Source: Lutibacter citreus (GTDB lineage: Bacteria > Bacteroidota > Bacteroidia > Flavobacteriales > Flavobacteriaceae). Taken from it: a stretch of 64,000 nucleotides of DNA. The notes under the pieces are model-generated. The model searched no databases and had not been told where the DNA came from. It saw nothing but the letters and a program-made list of their open reading frames with translations. The position numbers and the translations under genes were made by a program. Below, piece after piece: positions 17,894 through 27,288 of this stretch (within the stretch, counting starts at the first letter, position 1; each line of letters begins with the position of its first letter). The DNA is taken from the NCBI RefSeq assembly GCF_003260195.1, contig NZ_QEIH01000005.1, positions 248,001 through 312,000 on the forward strand, written 5' to 3'.

Positions 17894-19546
17894 ATGAAAA
17901 ACATAAAATATTATATCGGATTATTTTTAACGCTAACGTTAGTGTTTATTGGCTGTCAAGAGGACGATGCTACAGTTGGAGATATCATAGCGCCTACTAA
18001 CGTTACTATTTCTGCAGAAATTGTAGGAGTAGATGCAGATAATCCTTACGGAGATGGTAGTGGAATTGTAAATTTTACATCTACTGCTGATAGTGAAATA
18101 ACGTATCAATTTAATTTTGGTGATGGAAAAAGTGATCTAGCACCAACTGGTTCCATAGAACATAGATTTACCGTTACTGGAATAAATAGTTATACAGTTG
18201 TTGTGAACGCTGTTGGTACAGGTGGAGTTTTGTCTAGTACATCTATGAATGTAGAAGTATTTAGCTCATTCTCTGATCTTGATGCTGTAGATATGTTAGC
18301 AGGAAAAGCAATTGGAGGAACTAAAACTTGGTATTGGGCATCAAATATTCCGCTTCATGTAGGTTTAGGTCCTGTAACAGATGACTACGGAAGTGGTGAA
18401 TTTGCATGGGAATCTTGGTGGAATGCTATTGGGCCATGGGATGAAGAAAAATCATGTATGTATACAGACGAATTTGTATTTACAAGATTAGAAGATGGTC
18501 TTACTTTTGAGCAAACTGTTGGTCCTGCGTTTATTCCAGGTACTTATGCTTCAGTTCTTGGTTTAGATGGTGATACTTGTTACGATGAAAATGTTGCTAC
18601 AACAATGTTTGGTGTTAAAAATGTATCATTTGCTCCTTCATCTTCTAAAGCTGCTTTGGAAGGGACATATAATGAAGAACCTTATAGAGGAACAACATTT
18701 GAAATTTCAGATGGTGGTTTTATGGGGTGGTATGTTGGTGCAAGTACTTATGATATCATTTCAGTTACAGATGATTTACTAGAAGTTAGAATTATTGAAG
18801 CTGGAGGAGGAAATGCTTGGTATCAAAAGTTTACTTCTATTAAACCAGTTCAAGCAACTGAAACTTTAGTATGGTCAGATGAATTTGATACAGATGGAGC
18901 TCCAGATGCAGCAAATTGGACATATGATCTTGGCGCAGGAGGCTGGGGTAATGGTGAAGCTCAAACATATACAGATAATGCTGAAAATGTAGCAGTTTCT
19001 GATGGTGTGTTAAAGATCACAGCAAAGGCTGATGGAAATGGAGGTTATACATCTGCAAGATTGAAAACTGAAGGTTTACAAAGTTTTAAATATGGAAGAA
19101 TTGAAGTAAGTGCAAAGTTACCAGCATCTCAAGGAACTTGGCCTGCAATTTGGATGTTGGGTGATAATTTTTCTACAGTTGGATGGCCAGCTTGTGGAGA
19201 AATTGATATAATGGAGCAAACAGGAGCAGATAAAAATACCTCATTAGGAACATTACATTGGTTAGATTTAGCTTCATCAACAAAAGCTAGTTATGGAGAA
19301 ACAACTGCTATAGAAAATGTTTCAACAGAGTTTCACACGTATTCTTTAGAATGGACTGAAAATTCAGTAAAAATATTAGTAGATGATGTTCAGTTTTATT
19401 CATTGACTAATAATGAAGATTTACCTTTTAATGAAAACTTCTTTATGATTTTTAATATCGCAATGGGAGGAAGTTTAGGAGGAGATATTGATCAGGCATT
19501 TACAGAAGATTCAATGATTATAGATTATATAAGAGTTTACCAATAA
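17894..19546 (+). CDS. GH16 family endo-beta-1,3-glucanase (laminarinase), surface lipoprotein
   Basis: This is an endo-acting beta-glucanase anchored by Cys21 (VFIGC), followed by acidic QEDD, so it is probably on the cell surface. A PKD-like domain occupies about 35-125 (FNFGDGK). Residues about 134-312 form a domain related to the repeats of the preceding SGBP (GLGPV, WESWWN, SCMYTDEFVF). The GH16 catalytic domain runs from about 322 to 550. Its active-site signature is GEIDIMEQTG, with nucleophile Glu436, Asp438 and acid/base Glu441; the WPAIWMLG strand precedes it. The arrangement matches bacterial laminarinases rather than agarases or carrageenases, but mixed-linkage activity cannot be excluded. 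It is the last gene before a terminator hairpin. Confidence 0.93.
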   Translation: MKNIKYYIGLFLTLTLVFIGCQEDDATVGDIIAPTNVTISAEIVGVDADNPYGDGSGIVNFTSTADSEITYQFNFGDGKSDLAPTGSIEHRFTVTGINSYTVVVNAVGTGGVLSSTSMNVEVFSSFSDLDAVDMLAGKAIGGTKTWYWASNIPLHVGLGPVTDDYGSGEFAWESWWNAIGPWDEEKSCMYTDEFVFTRLEDGLTFEQTVGPAFIPGTYASVLGLDGDTCYDENVATTMFGVKNVSFAPSSSKAALEGTYNEEPYRGTTFEISDGGFMGWYVGASTYDIISVTDDLLEVRIIEAGGGNAWYQKFTSIKPVQATETLVWSDEFDTDGAPDAANWTYDLGAGGWGNGEAQTYTDNAENVAVSDGVLKITAKADGNGGYTSARLKTEGLQSFKYGRIEVSAKLPASQGTWPAIWMLGDNFSTVGWPACGEIDIMEQTGADKNTSLGTLHWLDLASSTKASYGETTAIENVSTEFHTYSLEWTENSVKILVDDVQFYSLTNNEDLPFNENFFMIFNIAMGGSLGGDIDQAFTEDSMIIDYIRVYQ

Positions 19547-19574
19547 TTTGAGTTTAGGTAAAATTTTGACTAGT

Positions 19575-19602
19575 AAAGGTTGGTTTATCAAAACCAACCT
19601 TT
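19575..19602 (+). terminator. Hairpin after the GH16 gene
   Basis: A 12-base-pair perfect stem (19575-19586 with 19591-19602) has a four-base loop, 28 bases after the GH16 stop. The tract that follows is only moderately T-rich. It may end or attenuate the susCD-SGBP-GH16 transcript before the phosphorylase gene. Confidence 0.6.
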
Positions 19603-19819
19603 CATTTAAATTTAAGTAAACTTAGTTGTTGATAGAAAGAAGTACAGCAATCAAATTTTTTACAATAAGTTACAGAGTGAATTTCAATATGTGTTTTAGA
19701 ATTACACTAAAACAAAATTGAAGTAATAACTATTGTTTAAGCTTTAATGCGATAACATTTTTAGTTTAGAATATAAATATCACAAAGCCAAGAATAGGTT
19801 TTAAAATAAATTTCAAAAA

Positions 19820-22800
19820 ATGAATAAGCAAAATTCAATGTTTATAGGAGGTACAAAAATTTCTTTTGAAGAAAATGAAGTAAAAGGGAAACAAGTTGTA
19901 ATTGGGGATGAAGATTATTATAAAATTTCGAATGTAAACGAAATGCGTCCTTTTTTTATGAGTATTGTTAGTTACTCAAACCATTGGATGTTTATTTCAA
20001 GCAACGGAGGTTTATCTGCAGGTAGAAAAAATAGTGACAATGCATTATTTCCTTATTATACTGATGATAAAATAACAGAATTTGCTGAAATAGCAGGAAG
20101 TAAAACAATTTTAAAAATTGAATTAAAAAACAAAACTTATTTATGGGAACCATTCTCAAATAGGTATGAAGGTATTTATAATATTCAAAGAAATTTATAT
20201 AAAAACAATTACGGTAACAAAGTAATTTTTGAAGAAATTAATATTGATTTAGGGCTAACTTTTAAATACAGCTGGAATTCTAGCGAAAAGTATGGTTTTA
20301 TAAAAAAATCTGAATTAATAAATAATTCAAAAGAGATTAAAACTGTTGAGGTTCTTGATGGTTTACAAAACATTGTTCCTTATGGAGTTGGTGAAAATTT
20401 ACAAAACGCCTACAGTAATTTAGTTGATGCCTATAAAAGAAGTGAGTTAGAGGTAGAAGTAGGGTTGGGGATTTATGCTTTAAGTGCAATAATTGTAGAT
20501 AAAGCAGAACCTAGTGAAGCATTAAAATCTAACATTGTTTGGTCTTTAGGAATAGATAATCCACAATATTTAGTTTCATCATTACAATTAAATAATTTTA
20601 GAAGAGGAAAAGAAATTCAACAAGAGATTGATGTAAAAGCTGAAAAAGGAGCTTATTTTATTCATTTTGAAATTAAATTAGAAGCTGAAGCTAAAAAATC
20701 TTGGTTAATAATTGCTGATGTAAATAAATCAATTACTGCTATAAATCAATTAAAACATAAAATTAAAAATGAGCAAGATTTAGCTAGTTTAATTCAAATA
20801 GATATTAAAAACGGAACTCAAGAATTAGTTGAGTTAACCGGAAATGCTGATGGTATTCAACTAACAGCAGATAAATTGGTAAATACCCGCCATTTTGCAA
20901 ATACTCTTTTCAATGCAATGAGAGGTGGGATTTTTGATGACAATTACCAAATAGAAAAAGCTGATTTTGTTACTTATATTTCAAAAGCAAATAAAGAAGT
21001 TTATAACCTTAAAAGTAAATTGTTAAATGAACTTCCAGAGTTATTTACTTTAAATTCTTTAAAACAAATTGTAAAAAAAGATTTAAATATAGATTTTAAA
21101 AGACTTTGTTTAGAATATATGCCGTTAAAATTTAGTAGAAGACACGGTGATCCAAGTAGACCTTGGAACAAGTTTTCTATTAATACAAAAAGTGAAATTG
21201 ACGGTTCAAAAATATTAGATTATGAAGGTAACTGGCGTGATATTTTCCAAAATTGGGAAGCGTTAGCACTTTCATATCCAGAATTTATTGAAAGCATGAT
21301 ACATAAATTCTTAAACGCTACAACTTTTGATGGTTATAATCCTTACAGAGTTACAAAAGGTGGTTTTGATTGGGAGACTATTGAGCCAGATGATCCATGG
21401 TCTTACATAGGTTATTGGGGAGATCATCAAATTATTTATTTATTGAAATTTTTAGAGTTTAGCGAAAAATATTACCCAAATAAGCTAGCCGAATATTTTG
21501 GAAAAGACTTGTTTGTTTATGCAAATGTTCCTTATAAAATTAAGAGTTATTCAGATATATTAAAGAACTCAAAAGATACTATAGATTTTGATCAGAATGC
21601 TCAAGAGGCAATAGAGAAAGAAAGAGAACTAATAGGAGTTGATGGAGCTTTATTGAAAGATAAAAACAATACTATTTATAAAGTTAATCTTATTGAAAAA
21701 TTGTTAGCTACAGTATTGGCTAAAGTTTCAAACTTTATTCCTGAAGGTGGTATTTGGATGAATACGCAACGCCCAGAATGGAATGATGCTAACAACGCAT
21801 TGGTTGGTAATGGAGTTTCAATGGTAACACTTTATTATTTAAGACGTTTTTTAAGTTTCTTCAAAAAAATAGTAAATAATACTTCAATAGAGAATAACGA
21901 AGTTTCAACAGAACTTGTAGAATTTTTTAATGGTATAGTTTCAACTTTAGTTAAAAATAAGGAAGTTTTATCAGGGAAAATTACTGATATAGATAGAAAA
22001 ACTGTTCTTGATGGATTAGGAATCGCTGCAAGTAATTATAGAAACACCGTTTATAAAAATGGTTTTTCAAATGCTAAAGAAACAATTTCAAAAAGTGATT
22101 TAGTAGTATTTATTGAAACAACTTTAAAATATATAGATCATACAATTAAAGCAAATAAAAGAGCAGATAATTTATACCATGCGTATAATTTAATGACTGT
22201 TAAAAATGAAACAGAAGTTTCAATTTCATACTTACCAGAAATGTTAGAAGGTCAAGTTTCTGTATTAAGTTCGGGATATATTTATGGTAAAGAAGCATTG
22301 GAATTATTAGATGCTTTAAAGAGTAGCGCACTTTTTAGAGAAGATCAATTCAGTTATATATTATATCCAAATAAAAACTTACCAGGATTTAGTGTTAAAA
22401 ATAATATTCCTTCAGAAAAAGTACAAAAATCTCAATTAGTAAAACAACTTGAAAAAGATGGTAATAAAACAATTGTAGAAAAAGATGTGTTTGGAAATTA
22501 TCACTTTAATGGATCTTTTAACAATGCAAGTAGCTTAAAAACGGCTTTGGAGAATTTACCAGAACAATACACTAGTTTGGTAAAAGAAGATTCACAATTG
22601 TTGCTAGCTGTTTTTGAAGAAGTGTTTGATCATAAGTCATTTACAGGTCGTTCAGGAACTTTCTTTGGTTATGAAGGTTTAGGTTCAATTTATTGGCATA
22701 TGGTTTCTAAATTATTATTAGCTGTTCAAGAAGTTTGTTTAAAAGCAGTTGAAGATAAAGAAGATGAGGTGTTAATTGGTCACCTTTTAGATCATTATTA

Positions 22801-23284
22801 TGAAATAGAAGCAGGTATTGGATTGCATAAATCACCAAAATTATATGGTGCATTTCCAACAGATCCATATTCACATACACCAGGAGGAAAGGGCGCACAA
22901 CAACCAGGTATGACAGGGCAGGTTAAAGAAGATGTGTTGAGTAGATTTGGAGAATTAGGTGTTTTTGTAAATGATGGAAAAATTCATTTTAATCCAAGAT
23001 TGTTAAGAGAAAACGAATTTTTAAAAGATGATAATACGTTTAAATACCAAGCTATTTCTAAAGAAAGTAAAGAAATTGAACTAAAAGAAAACTCACTTTG
23101 TTTTACCTACTGTCAGGTGCCTGTTATTTATCAATTATCTGATAAAGAAGGTGTTAAAATTAAATTTAACGATTCTAGTTTAATAGAATTAGAAGCACTT
23201 GAAATTGATAATGAAACAAGTTCAAAAATATTTAAAAGAACGGGAGAAGTAAATCAAATTACTGTTTTTATCAAAAAGAAATAA
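19820..23284 (+). CDS. Beta-1,3-glucan phosphorylase, GH149-type
   Basis: A very large protein of 1154 residues without a signal peptide, so it is cytoplasmic. The architecture is that of GH94/GH149/GH161 inverting phosphorylases: an N-terminal beta-sandwich (about 1-330) and an (alpha/alpha)6 barrel. The RPEWNDANNALVG segment (Asp at about 656) matches the catalytic DWND motif of GH94, and the GRSGTFFGYEGLGSIYWH segment (about 942-959) is a candidate phosphate-binding loop. Size and PUL context fit GH149, which phosphorolyses beta-1,3-glucan oligosaccharides to glucose-1-phosphate. This would conserve the bond energy of imported laminarin oligosaccharides. The family is assigned by recollection of its architecture, and GH94 or GH161 remain alternatives. 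Its stop overlaps the first codon of a GH3 relic. Confidence 0.78.
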   Translation: MNKQNSMFIGGTKISFEENEVKGKQVVIGDEDYYKISNVNEMRPFFMSIVSYSNHWMFISSNGGLSAGRKNSDNALFPYYTDDKITEFAEIAGSKTILKIELKNKTYLWEPFSNRYEGIYNIQRNLYKNNYGNKVIFEEINIDLGLTFKYSWNSSEKYGFIKKSELINNSKEIKTVEVLDGLQNIVPYGVGENLQNAYSNLVDAYKRSELEVEVGLGIYALSAIIVDKAEPSEALKSNIVWSLGIDNPQYLVSSLQLNNFRRGKEIQQEIDVKAEKGAYFIHFEIKLEAEAKKSWLIIADVNKSITAINQLKHKIKNEQDLASLIQIDIKNGTQELVELTGNADGIQLTADKLVNTRHFANTLFNAMRGGIFDDNYQIEKADFVTYISKANKEVYNLKSKLLNELPELFTLNSLKQIVKKDLNIDFKRLCLEYMPLKFSRRHGDPSRPWNKFSINTKSEIDGSKILDYEGNWRDIFQNWEALALSYPEFIESMIHKFLNATTFDGYNPYRVTKGGFDWETIEPDDPWSYIGYWGDHQIIYLLKFLEFSEKYYPNKLAEYFGKDLFVYANVPYKIKSYSDILKNSKDTIDFDQNAQEAIEKERELIGVDGALLKDKNNTIYKVNLIEKLLATVLAKVSNFIPEGGIWMNTQRPEWNDANNALVGNGVSMVTLYYLRRFLSFFKKIVNNTSIENNEVSTELVEFFNGIVSTLVKNKEVLSGKITDIDRKTVLDGLGIAASNYRNTVYKNGFSNAKETISKSDLVVFIETTLKYIDHTIKANKRADNLYHAYNLMTVKNETEVSISYLPEMLEGQVSVLSSGYIYGKEALELLDALKSSALFREDQFSYILYPNKNLPGFSVKNNIPSEKVQKSQLVKQLEKDGNKTIVEKDVFGNYHFNGSFNNASSLKTALENLPEQYTSLVKEDSQLLLAVFEEVFDHKSFTGRSGTFFGYEGLGSIYWHMVSKLLLAVQEVCLKAVEDKEDEVLIGHLLDHYYEIEAGIGLHKSPKLYGAFPTDPYSHTPGGKGAQQPGMTGQVKEDVLSRFGELGVFVNDGKIHFNPRLLRENEFLKDDNTFKYQAISKESKEIELKENSLCFTYCQVPVIYQLSDKEGVKIKFNDSSLIELEALEIDNETSSKIFKRTGEVNQITVFIKKK

Positions 23285-23497
23285 TGAAATGTAAGTCTTT
23301 ACATATACCTGGTTTGGAAGAAGCAGGAATTGCTGAAGTACTTTTTGAAGATTACAATTTTAAAGGGAAATCACCTCATTTTTGGCCAAAGTTGGTATCA
23401 GATTTTAAAGGGGAATATCGTACTAATTTCTGAGGGTTTGTCAATTAATCTTATGTTTCCATTTGGCTTTGGATTGCTTTATGAAGATAAAAATTAA
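23284..23497 (+). pseudogene. Decayed remnant of a GH3 beta-glucosidase C-terminal region
   Basis: An open frame of 49 codons runs from 23284 to 23433. It reads PGLEEAGIAEVLFEDYNF and then KGKSPHFWPKLVSDF, close to the GH3 C-terminal segment 'PGxExGxAxADVLFGDYNPSGKLPxxxPK'. After its stop, the +1 frame continues with ISEGL and MFPFGFGLLYED, ending at 23497. This matches the later GH3 elements 'YSEGIFVGYRYF' and 'FPFGYGLSY' with the intervening part deleted. Only about 70 codons of a roughly 750-residue enzyme survive, with one frameshift and at least one deletion. The first ATG overlaps the phosphorylase stop (TAATG). It is almost certainly nonfunctional as a hydrolase. Confidence 0.72.
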
Positions 23498-23502
23498 TAA
23501 AT

Positions 23503-24759
23503 ATGAAGATAAAAATATTGATAGGGTTTATTTTATTGATGCTTGTAAGTTGTTCTGAAAAACAAGAAAAGAAAGAGTTGTCTGCTAAAGAAATTTTAGG
23601 CAATCCAGCCTATTTAGCAATTTCTTATGGTGGTTATAGAGAAAATACAAGAGATGTTCAGCCAACAATTGAGGAGTTAAAGGATGATATGAAAATTTTA
23701 TCAGCTATGAATGTTAAAATTATAAGGACTTATAATGTTCATTTAGCACAAGCTTCAAATTTATTAAAAGCTATTAGTCAGTTAAAACAAGAGGATGCAA
23801 CCTTTGAAATGTATGTAATGTTGGGTGCTTGGATTGATTGTAAGAATGCTTTTACAGATATGGAACCTGATCATAATCAGGAAAGCGATAGAAATGCTGA
23901 AGAAATTGCAATAGCAGTTAAATTAGCAAAACAATATTCAGATATAGTTAAAATTATAGCAGTGGGTAATGAGGCTATGGTGCGTTGGGCTACAAGTTAT
24001 TATGTGCAACCAAGTGTTATTTTAAAATATGTAAATCATTTACAAGGATTAAAAAAGAAAGGGGAGTTACCAAAGGATTTATGGATTACTAGTTCAGATG
24101 ATTTTTCTTCTTGGGGAGGCGGCGATCCAACTTATCAAACCAAAGAATTAAAAGAATTAATTAAAGCTGTAGATTATGTTTCAATGCATACATACCCTAT
24201 GCATAATTCTTATTACAATCCACAATTTTGGGTAGTGCCCAAAAATGAAGAAAACTTAACTAATGCTCAAAAAATTGATGCAGCAATGTTACGTTCTATT
24301 CAATTTGCTAAACAGCAATATAAAAGTGTTTCAACATATGTTAAAAGTATAGATTCAACCAAAACTATTCATATTGGAGAATCAGGTTGGGCAACGGTTT
24401 CAAACGGTCATTATGGTGTTAATGGTTCTAAATCGGTTGATGAGTATAAAGCAGGAGTTTATTACAAACAAATGCGAAAATGGACTGCTAAAGAAAAAAT
24501 TTCATTGTTTTATTTTGAAGCTTTTGATGAGCAATGGAAAGATGCTAATAACCCACAAGGATCTGAAAATCATTTTGGTTTAATAAACTTAAAAGGACAA
24601 GCTAAATACGCCATTTGGGATTTAGTAGATAAAGGAATATTTAAAGGTTTAACAAGAAATGGAAAGCAAATTTTAAAAACTTATGAAGGTGATAAAAAGG
24701 CACTTTTAAAAGATGTTTTGGTTCCTCCAGCGAGTATTTCAGAAATTAATAAAGAATAA
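23503..24759 (+). CDS. GH17 family beta-1,3-glucanase lipoprotein
   Basis: The lipobox Cys17 (MLVSC) is followed by basic and mixed residues (SEKQEKKE), so a periplasmic face is more likely than the surface. The catalytic barrel begins at about residue 40 with the family-like AISYGGYRENTRDVQPT. The acid/base candidate is Glu157 in VGNEAMV, and the nucleophile candidate is Glu293 in HIGESGW; both are the expected GH17 strand-end positions. Bacteroidota GH17 enzymes in laminarin loci act on linear beta-1,3-gluco-oligosaccharides. It begins six bases after the GH3 relic and continues closely into two more hydrolases and a symporter (gaps 7-16 bases). Confidence 0.88.
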   Translation: MKIKILIGFILLMLVSCSEKQEKKELSAKEILGNPAYLAISYGGYRENTRDVQPTIEELKDDMKILSAMNVKIIRTYNVHLAQASNLLKAISQLKQEDATFEMYVMLGAWIDCKNAFTDMEPDHNQESDRNAEEIAIAVKLAKQYSDIVKIIAVGNEAMVRWATSYYVQPSVILKYVNHLQGLKKKGELPKDLWITSSDDFSSWGGGDPTYQTKELKELIKAVDYVSMHTYPMHNSYYNPQFWVVPKNEENLTNAQKIDAAMLRSIQFAKQQYKSVSTYVKSIDSTKTIHIGESGWATVSNGHYGVNGSKSVDEYKAGVYYKQMRKWTAKEKISLFYFEAFDEQWKDANNPQGSENHFGLINLKGQAKYAIWDLVDKGIFKGLTRNGKQILKTYEGDKKALLKDVLVPPASISEINKE

Positions 24760-24773
24760 ATTTTAAAAGCAAA

Positions 24774-25772
24774 ATGAAGTTTTATAAAATCATATTATTA
24801 GTTGTTGTAGGGGTATTTATTTCCTGCGGAAGTAGAACGGATATAAATGAAGTTTCAATATCAAATAAAAAATTGTTAGTAAATAATAAACAATATTTAA
24901 TAAAGGGTATTTGTTATCATCCAGTTTCAAAAGGGAAAGTTAAAAGAAGTTTTGAAAAGATAGATGAAGATTTAGCTTTAATGAAAGAAGCAAATATAAA
25001 TACCATTAGAGTTTATGAACCAATTGATAATGAAGATATTTTAGATAAGATTAACAGTGCAGGGATAAAAGTAATTATTGGTTTTGGATATGATCAAGAT
25101 GGAGTTTTTGATATAAAATCAGGAACTTTTATAGATTATGTAAATAAGTATAAGCATCACAAAGCTATTTTACTTTGGGAATTAGGAAATGAATATAATT
25201 ACCATCCAGAGTGGTTTAAAGGAGATATTAACAATTGGTATTTAGCTATGGATAAAGCTGCACAGCTAATTCATAACAATGACAGCAATCATCCAGTTTC
25301 AACGGCACACGGCGAATTACCAAGTGATTTAGTTATAAAATCTTGTCCAAATATAGATGTTTGGGGAATGAATGTATATAGATGGGACAACCCTACTACA
25401 ATATTTTCGGAATGGGAAAATATTAGCTCTAAACCAATGTATTTATCAGAAGCGGGAGGAGATAGTTATATGACAATTACTAAAGAAGGTTTTAACAAAG
25501 GAAACAATGAAAAAGCACAAGCAGCCGCAAATAGAAGCATTTTAAAAGCAGTTTTTAAAAATACAGAAATAGGTATAGGAGTTACTATGTTTTCATTTAC
25601 TGATGGTTGGTGGAAAACCGGTAATCCTAGTTTGCAAGATGTTGGGGGTTGGGCACCAAATAGTAGCGGAATCCCTTATGATGGATCGCCAAATGAAGAG
25701 TACTGGGGAATAGTAGATATAGATAGAAATAAAAAATTAACGTTTGATGTTTTAAAGCAAGCGTTTAAATAA
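24774..25772 (+). CDS. Clan GH-A TIM-barrel glycoside hydrolase lipoprotein (GH2/GH5/GH158-like)
   Basis: Lipobox Cys18 (VFISC). The 332-residue protein is a single TIM barrel with a GH2-type entry (LLVNNKQYLIKGICYHP). The acid/base candidate is Glu140 in LLWELGNEYN, and the nucleophile candidate is Glu226 in YLSEAGGD. The barrel fold is clear but the family number is not: GH2-like, GH5 and GH158 are all possible. Homologous barrels occur in the protein starting at 32344 and in the third module of the GT2 fusion. Co-operonic with GH17 and GH30, it probably trims beta-glucan oligosaccharides in the periplasm. Confidence 0.75.
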   Translation: MKFYKIILLVVVGVFISCGSRTDINEVSISNKKLLVNNKQYLIKGICYHPVSKGKVKRSFEKIDEDLALMKEANINTIRVYEPIDNEDILDKINSAGIKVIIGFGYDQDGVFDIKSGTFIDYVNKYKHHKAILLWELGNEYNYHPEWFKGDINNWYLAMDKAAQLIHNNDSNHPVSTAHGELPSDLVIKSCPNIDVWGMNVYRWDNPTTIFSEWENISSKPMYLSEAGGDSYMTITKEGFNKGNNEKAQAAANRSILKAVFKNTEIGIGVTMFSFTDGWWKTGNPSLQDVGGWAPNSSGIPYDGSPNEEYWGIVDIDRNKKLTFDVLKQAFK

Positions 25773-25779
25773 TAGAATA

Positions 25780-27273
25780 ATGAAAAATAATAAAACTTAC
25801 ATCATTTTGTTAATAGTGTTTGCCGTAATTTCTTCTTGTAAACAAGAAAATAAATTAAATGTTGAAGTGTATGAAACTTCAGCTGCAGGAAACCAATTAA
25901 CACCAATTACAGAATTTAAAAAAGGTGAAATTTCAGCAGAAATAGCATTAAATGAAAATGAGAAATTTCAAACCATAACAGGTTTTGGAGGTTCTTTTAC
26001 AGAATCTTCTGCTTACTTATTAAATAAACTATCTAAGAAAAAAAGAACTAAAATTTTGGAAGCTTATTTTGGTGAAAACGGAGCGCGTTATTCATTAACT
26101 AGAACACATATGAATTCTAGTGACTTTTCATTAAGTAACTATTCATATTCACCTGTAGAAGGTGATAAAGAGTTAAAGCATTTTACTATTCAAGAGGATA
26201 AAGATGATATTATACCTATGATAAAAGATGCTATGAAAATTTCAAAAGATGGTTTTAAAATAATTTCATCTCCTTGGACCGCAGCTCCTTGGATGAAAGA
26301 CAACAACAATTGGGTTGGAGGAAAATTATTACCTGAATATTATGATACTTGGGCATTATTCTTTTCAAAATATATAGATGCTTACAAAGCTGAAGGTATT
26401 GATATATGGGGTTTTACTGTTGAAAATGAACCTCACGGAAATGGGAATAATTGGGAAAGTATGCATTATTCTCCTGAAGAGATGACAAATTTTGTTCAAA
26501 ATTATTTAGGTCCAAAATTAGAATTAGATGGTAAAAAAGACGTGAAAATTTTGGGATATGATCAAAATAGAGAAGGCTTAAAAGAATGGGTTGATGTAAT
26601 GTATAAAAACGAAGAAAGTTCTAAATATTATGCAGGTACTGCCATACATTGGTACGAAAGTACGTATGATTTTTTTCCTGAAGCATTACAATATGCACAT
26701 TCAAAAAATCCTAATAAATATTTAATTCAAACAGAAGCTTGTGTAGATTCTGAAATTCCAAAATGGCAAGATGATGCTTGGTATTGGTCTAAAGAAGCTA
26801 CAGATTGGGGTTGGGATTGGGCTCCTGAAGATCAAAAACATTTACACCCAAAATATGCACCGGTAAACCGTTATGCAAGAGATATAATTGGATGCCTAAA
26901 CAATTGGGTAGACGGTTGGGTAGATTGGAATATGGTGTTAGATAAGCAGGGTGGACCAAACTGGTTTAAAAATTGGTGTGTTGCTCCGGTAATTGTAGAT
27001 CCAGCAAAGGATGAGGTTTATTTTACACCAATTTATTACACATTAGCACATTTCAGCAAATTTATAAGACCTGGAGCAGTTGTAATTGGCGTTAAAAATT
27101 CAGACAAAGATTTAATGGTTACAGCGGCAAAAAATCCGGACCAATCTATTTCGGTAGTAATTTTTAATGAGCTTGATATTGAAAAATCAATAAGCTTAAA
27201 ATTAAACGGTAAAACTGTAAAATTATCAATTGCAGCAAAAGCAATTCAAACGGTAGTAATACCAAAAAACTAA
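25780..27273 (+). CDS. GH30 family glycoside hydrolase lipoprotein (glucosylceramidase-like)
   Basis: Lipobox Cys20 (VISSC) is followed by basic KQENK, so it is likely periplasmic. The GH30 barrel with its side beta-domain is complete. It has the N-terminal GFGGSFTESSAYLL strand, acid/base Glu217 in TVENEPHGNG, nucleophile Glu319 in IQTEACVD, and the C-terminal beta-domain beginning near SKFIRPGAVVIGV. The sequence resembles GH30 subfamilies 1 and 3. In laminarin loci such enzymes commonly remove beta-1,6-linked glucose branches, and that is the best inference here. A paralogue starts at 30319. Confidence 0.9.
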   Translation: MKNNKTYIILLIVFAVISSCKQENKLNVEVYETSAAGNQLTPITEFKKGEISAEIALNENEKFQTITGFGGSFTESSAYLLNKLSKKKRTKILEAYFGENGARYSLTRTHMNSSDFSLSNYSYSPVEGDKELKHFTIQEDKDDIIPMIKDAMKISKDGFKIISSPWTAAPWMKDNNNWVGGKLLPEYYDTWALFFSKYIDAYKAEGIDIWGFTVENEPHGNGNNWESMHYSPEEMTNFVQNYLGPKLELDGKKDVKILGYDQNREGLKEWVDVMYKNEESSKYYAGTAIHWYESTYDFFPEALQYAHSKNPNKYLIQTEACVDSEIPKWQDDAWYWSKEATDWGWDWAPEDQKHLHPKYAPVNRYARDIIGCLNNWVDGWVDWNMVLDKQGGPNWFKNWCVAPVIVDPAKDEVYFTPIYYTLAHFSKFIRPGAVVIGVKNSDKDLMVTAAKNPDQSISVVIFNELDIEKSISLKLNGKTVKLSIAAKAIQTVVIPKN

Positions 27274-27288
27274 ATTAACCTAATTATT

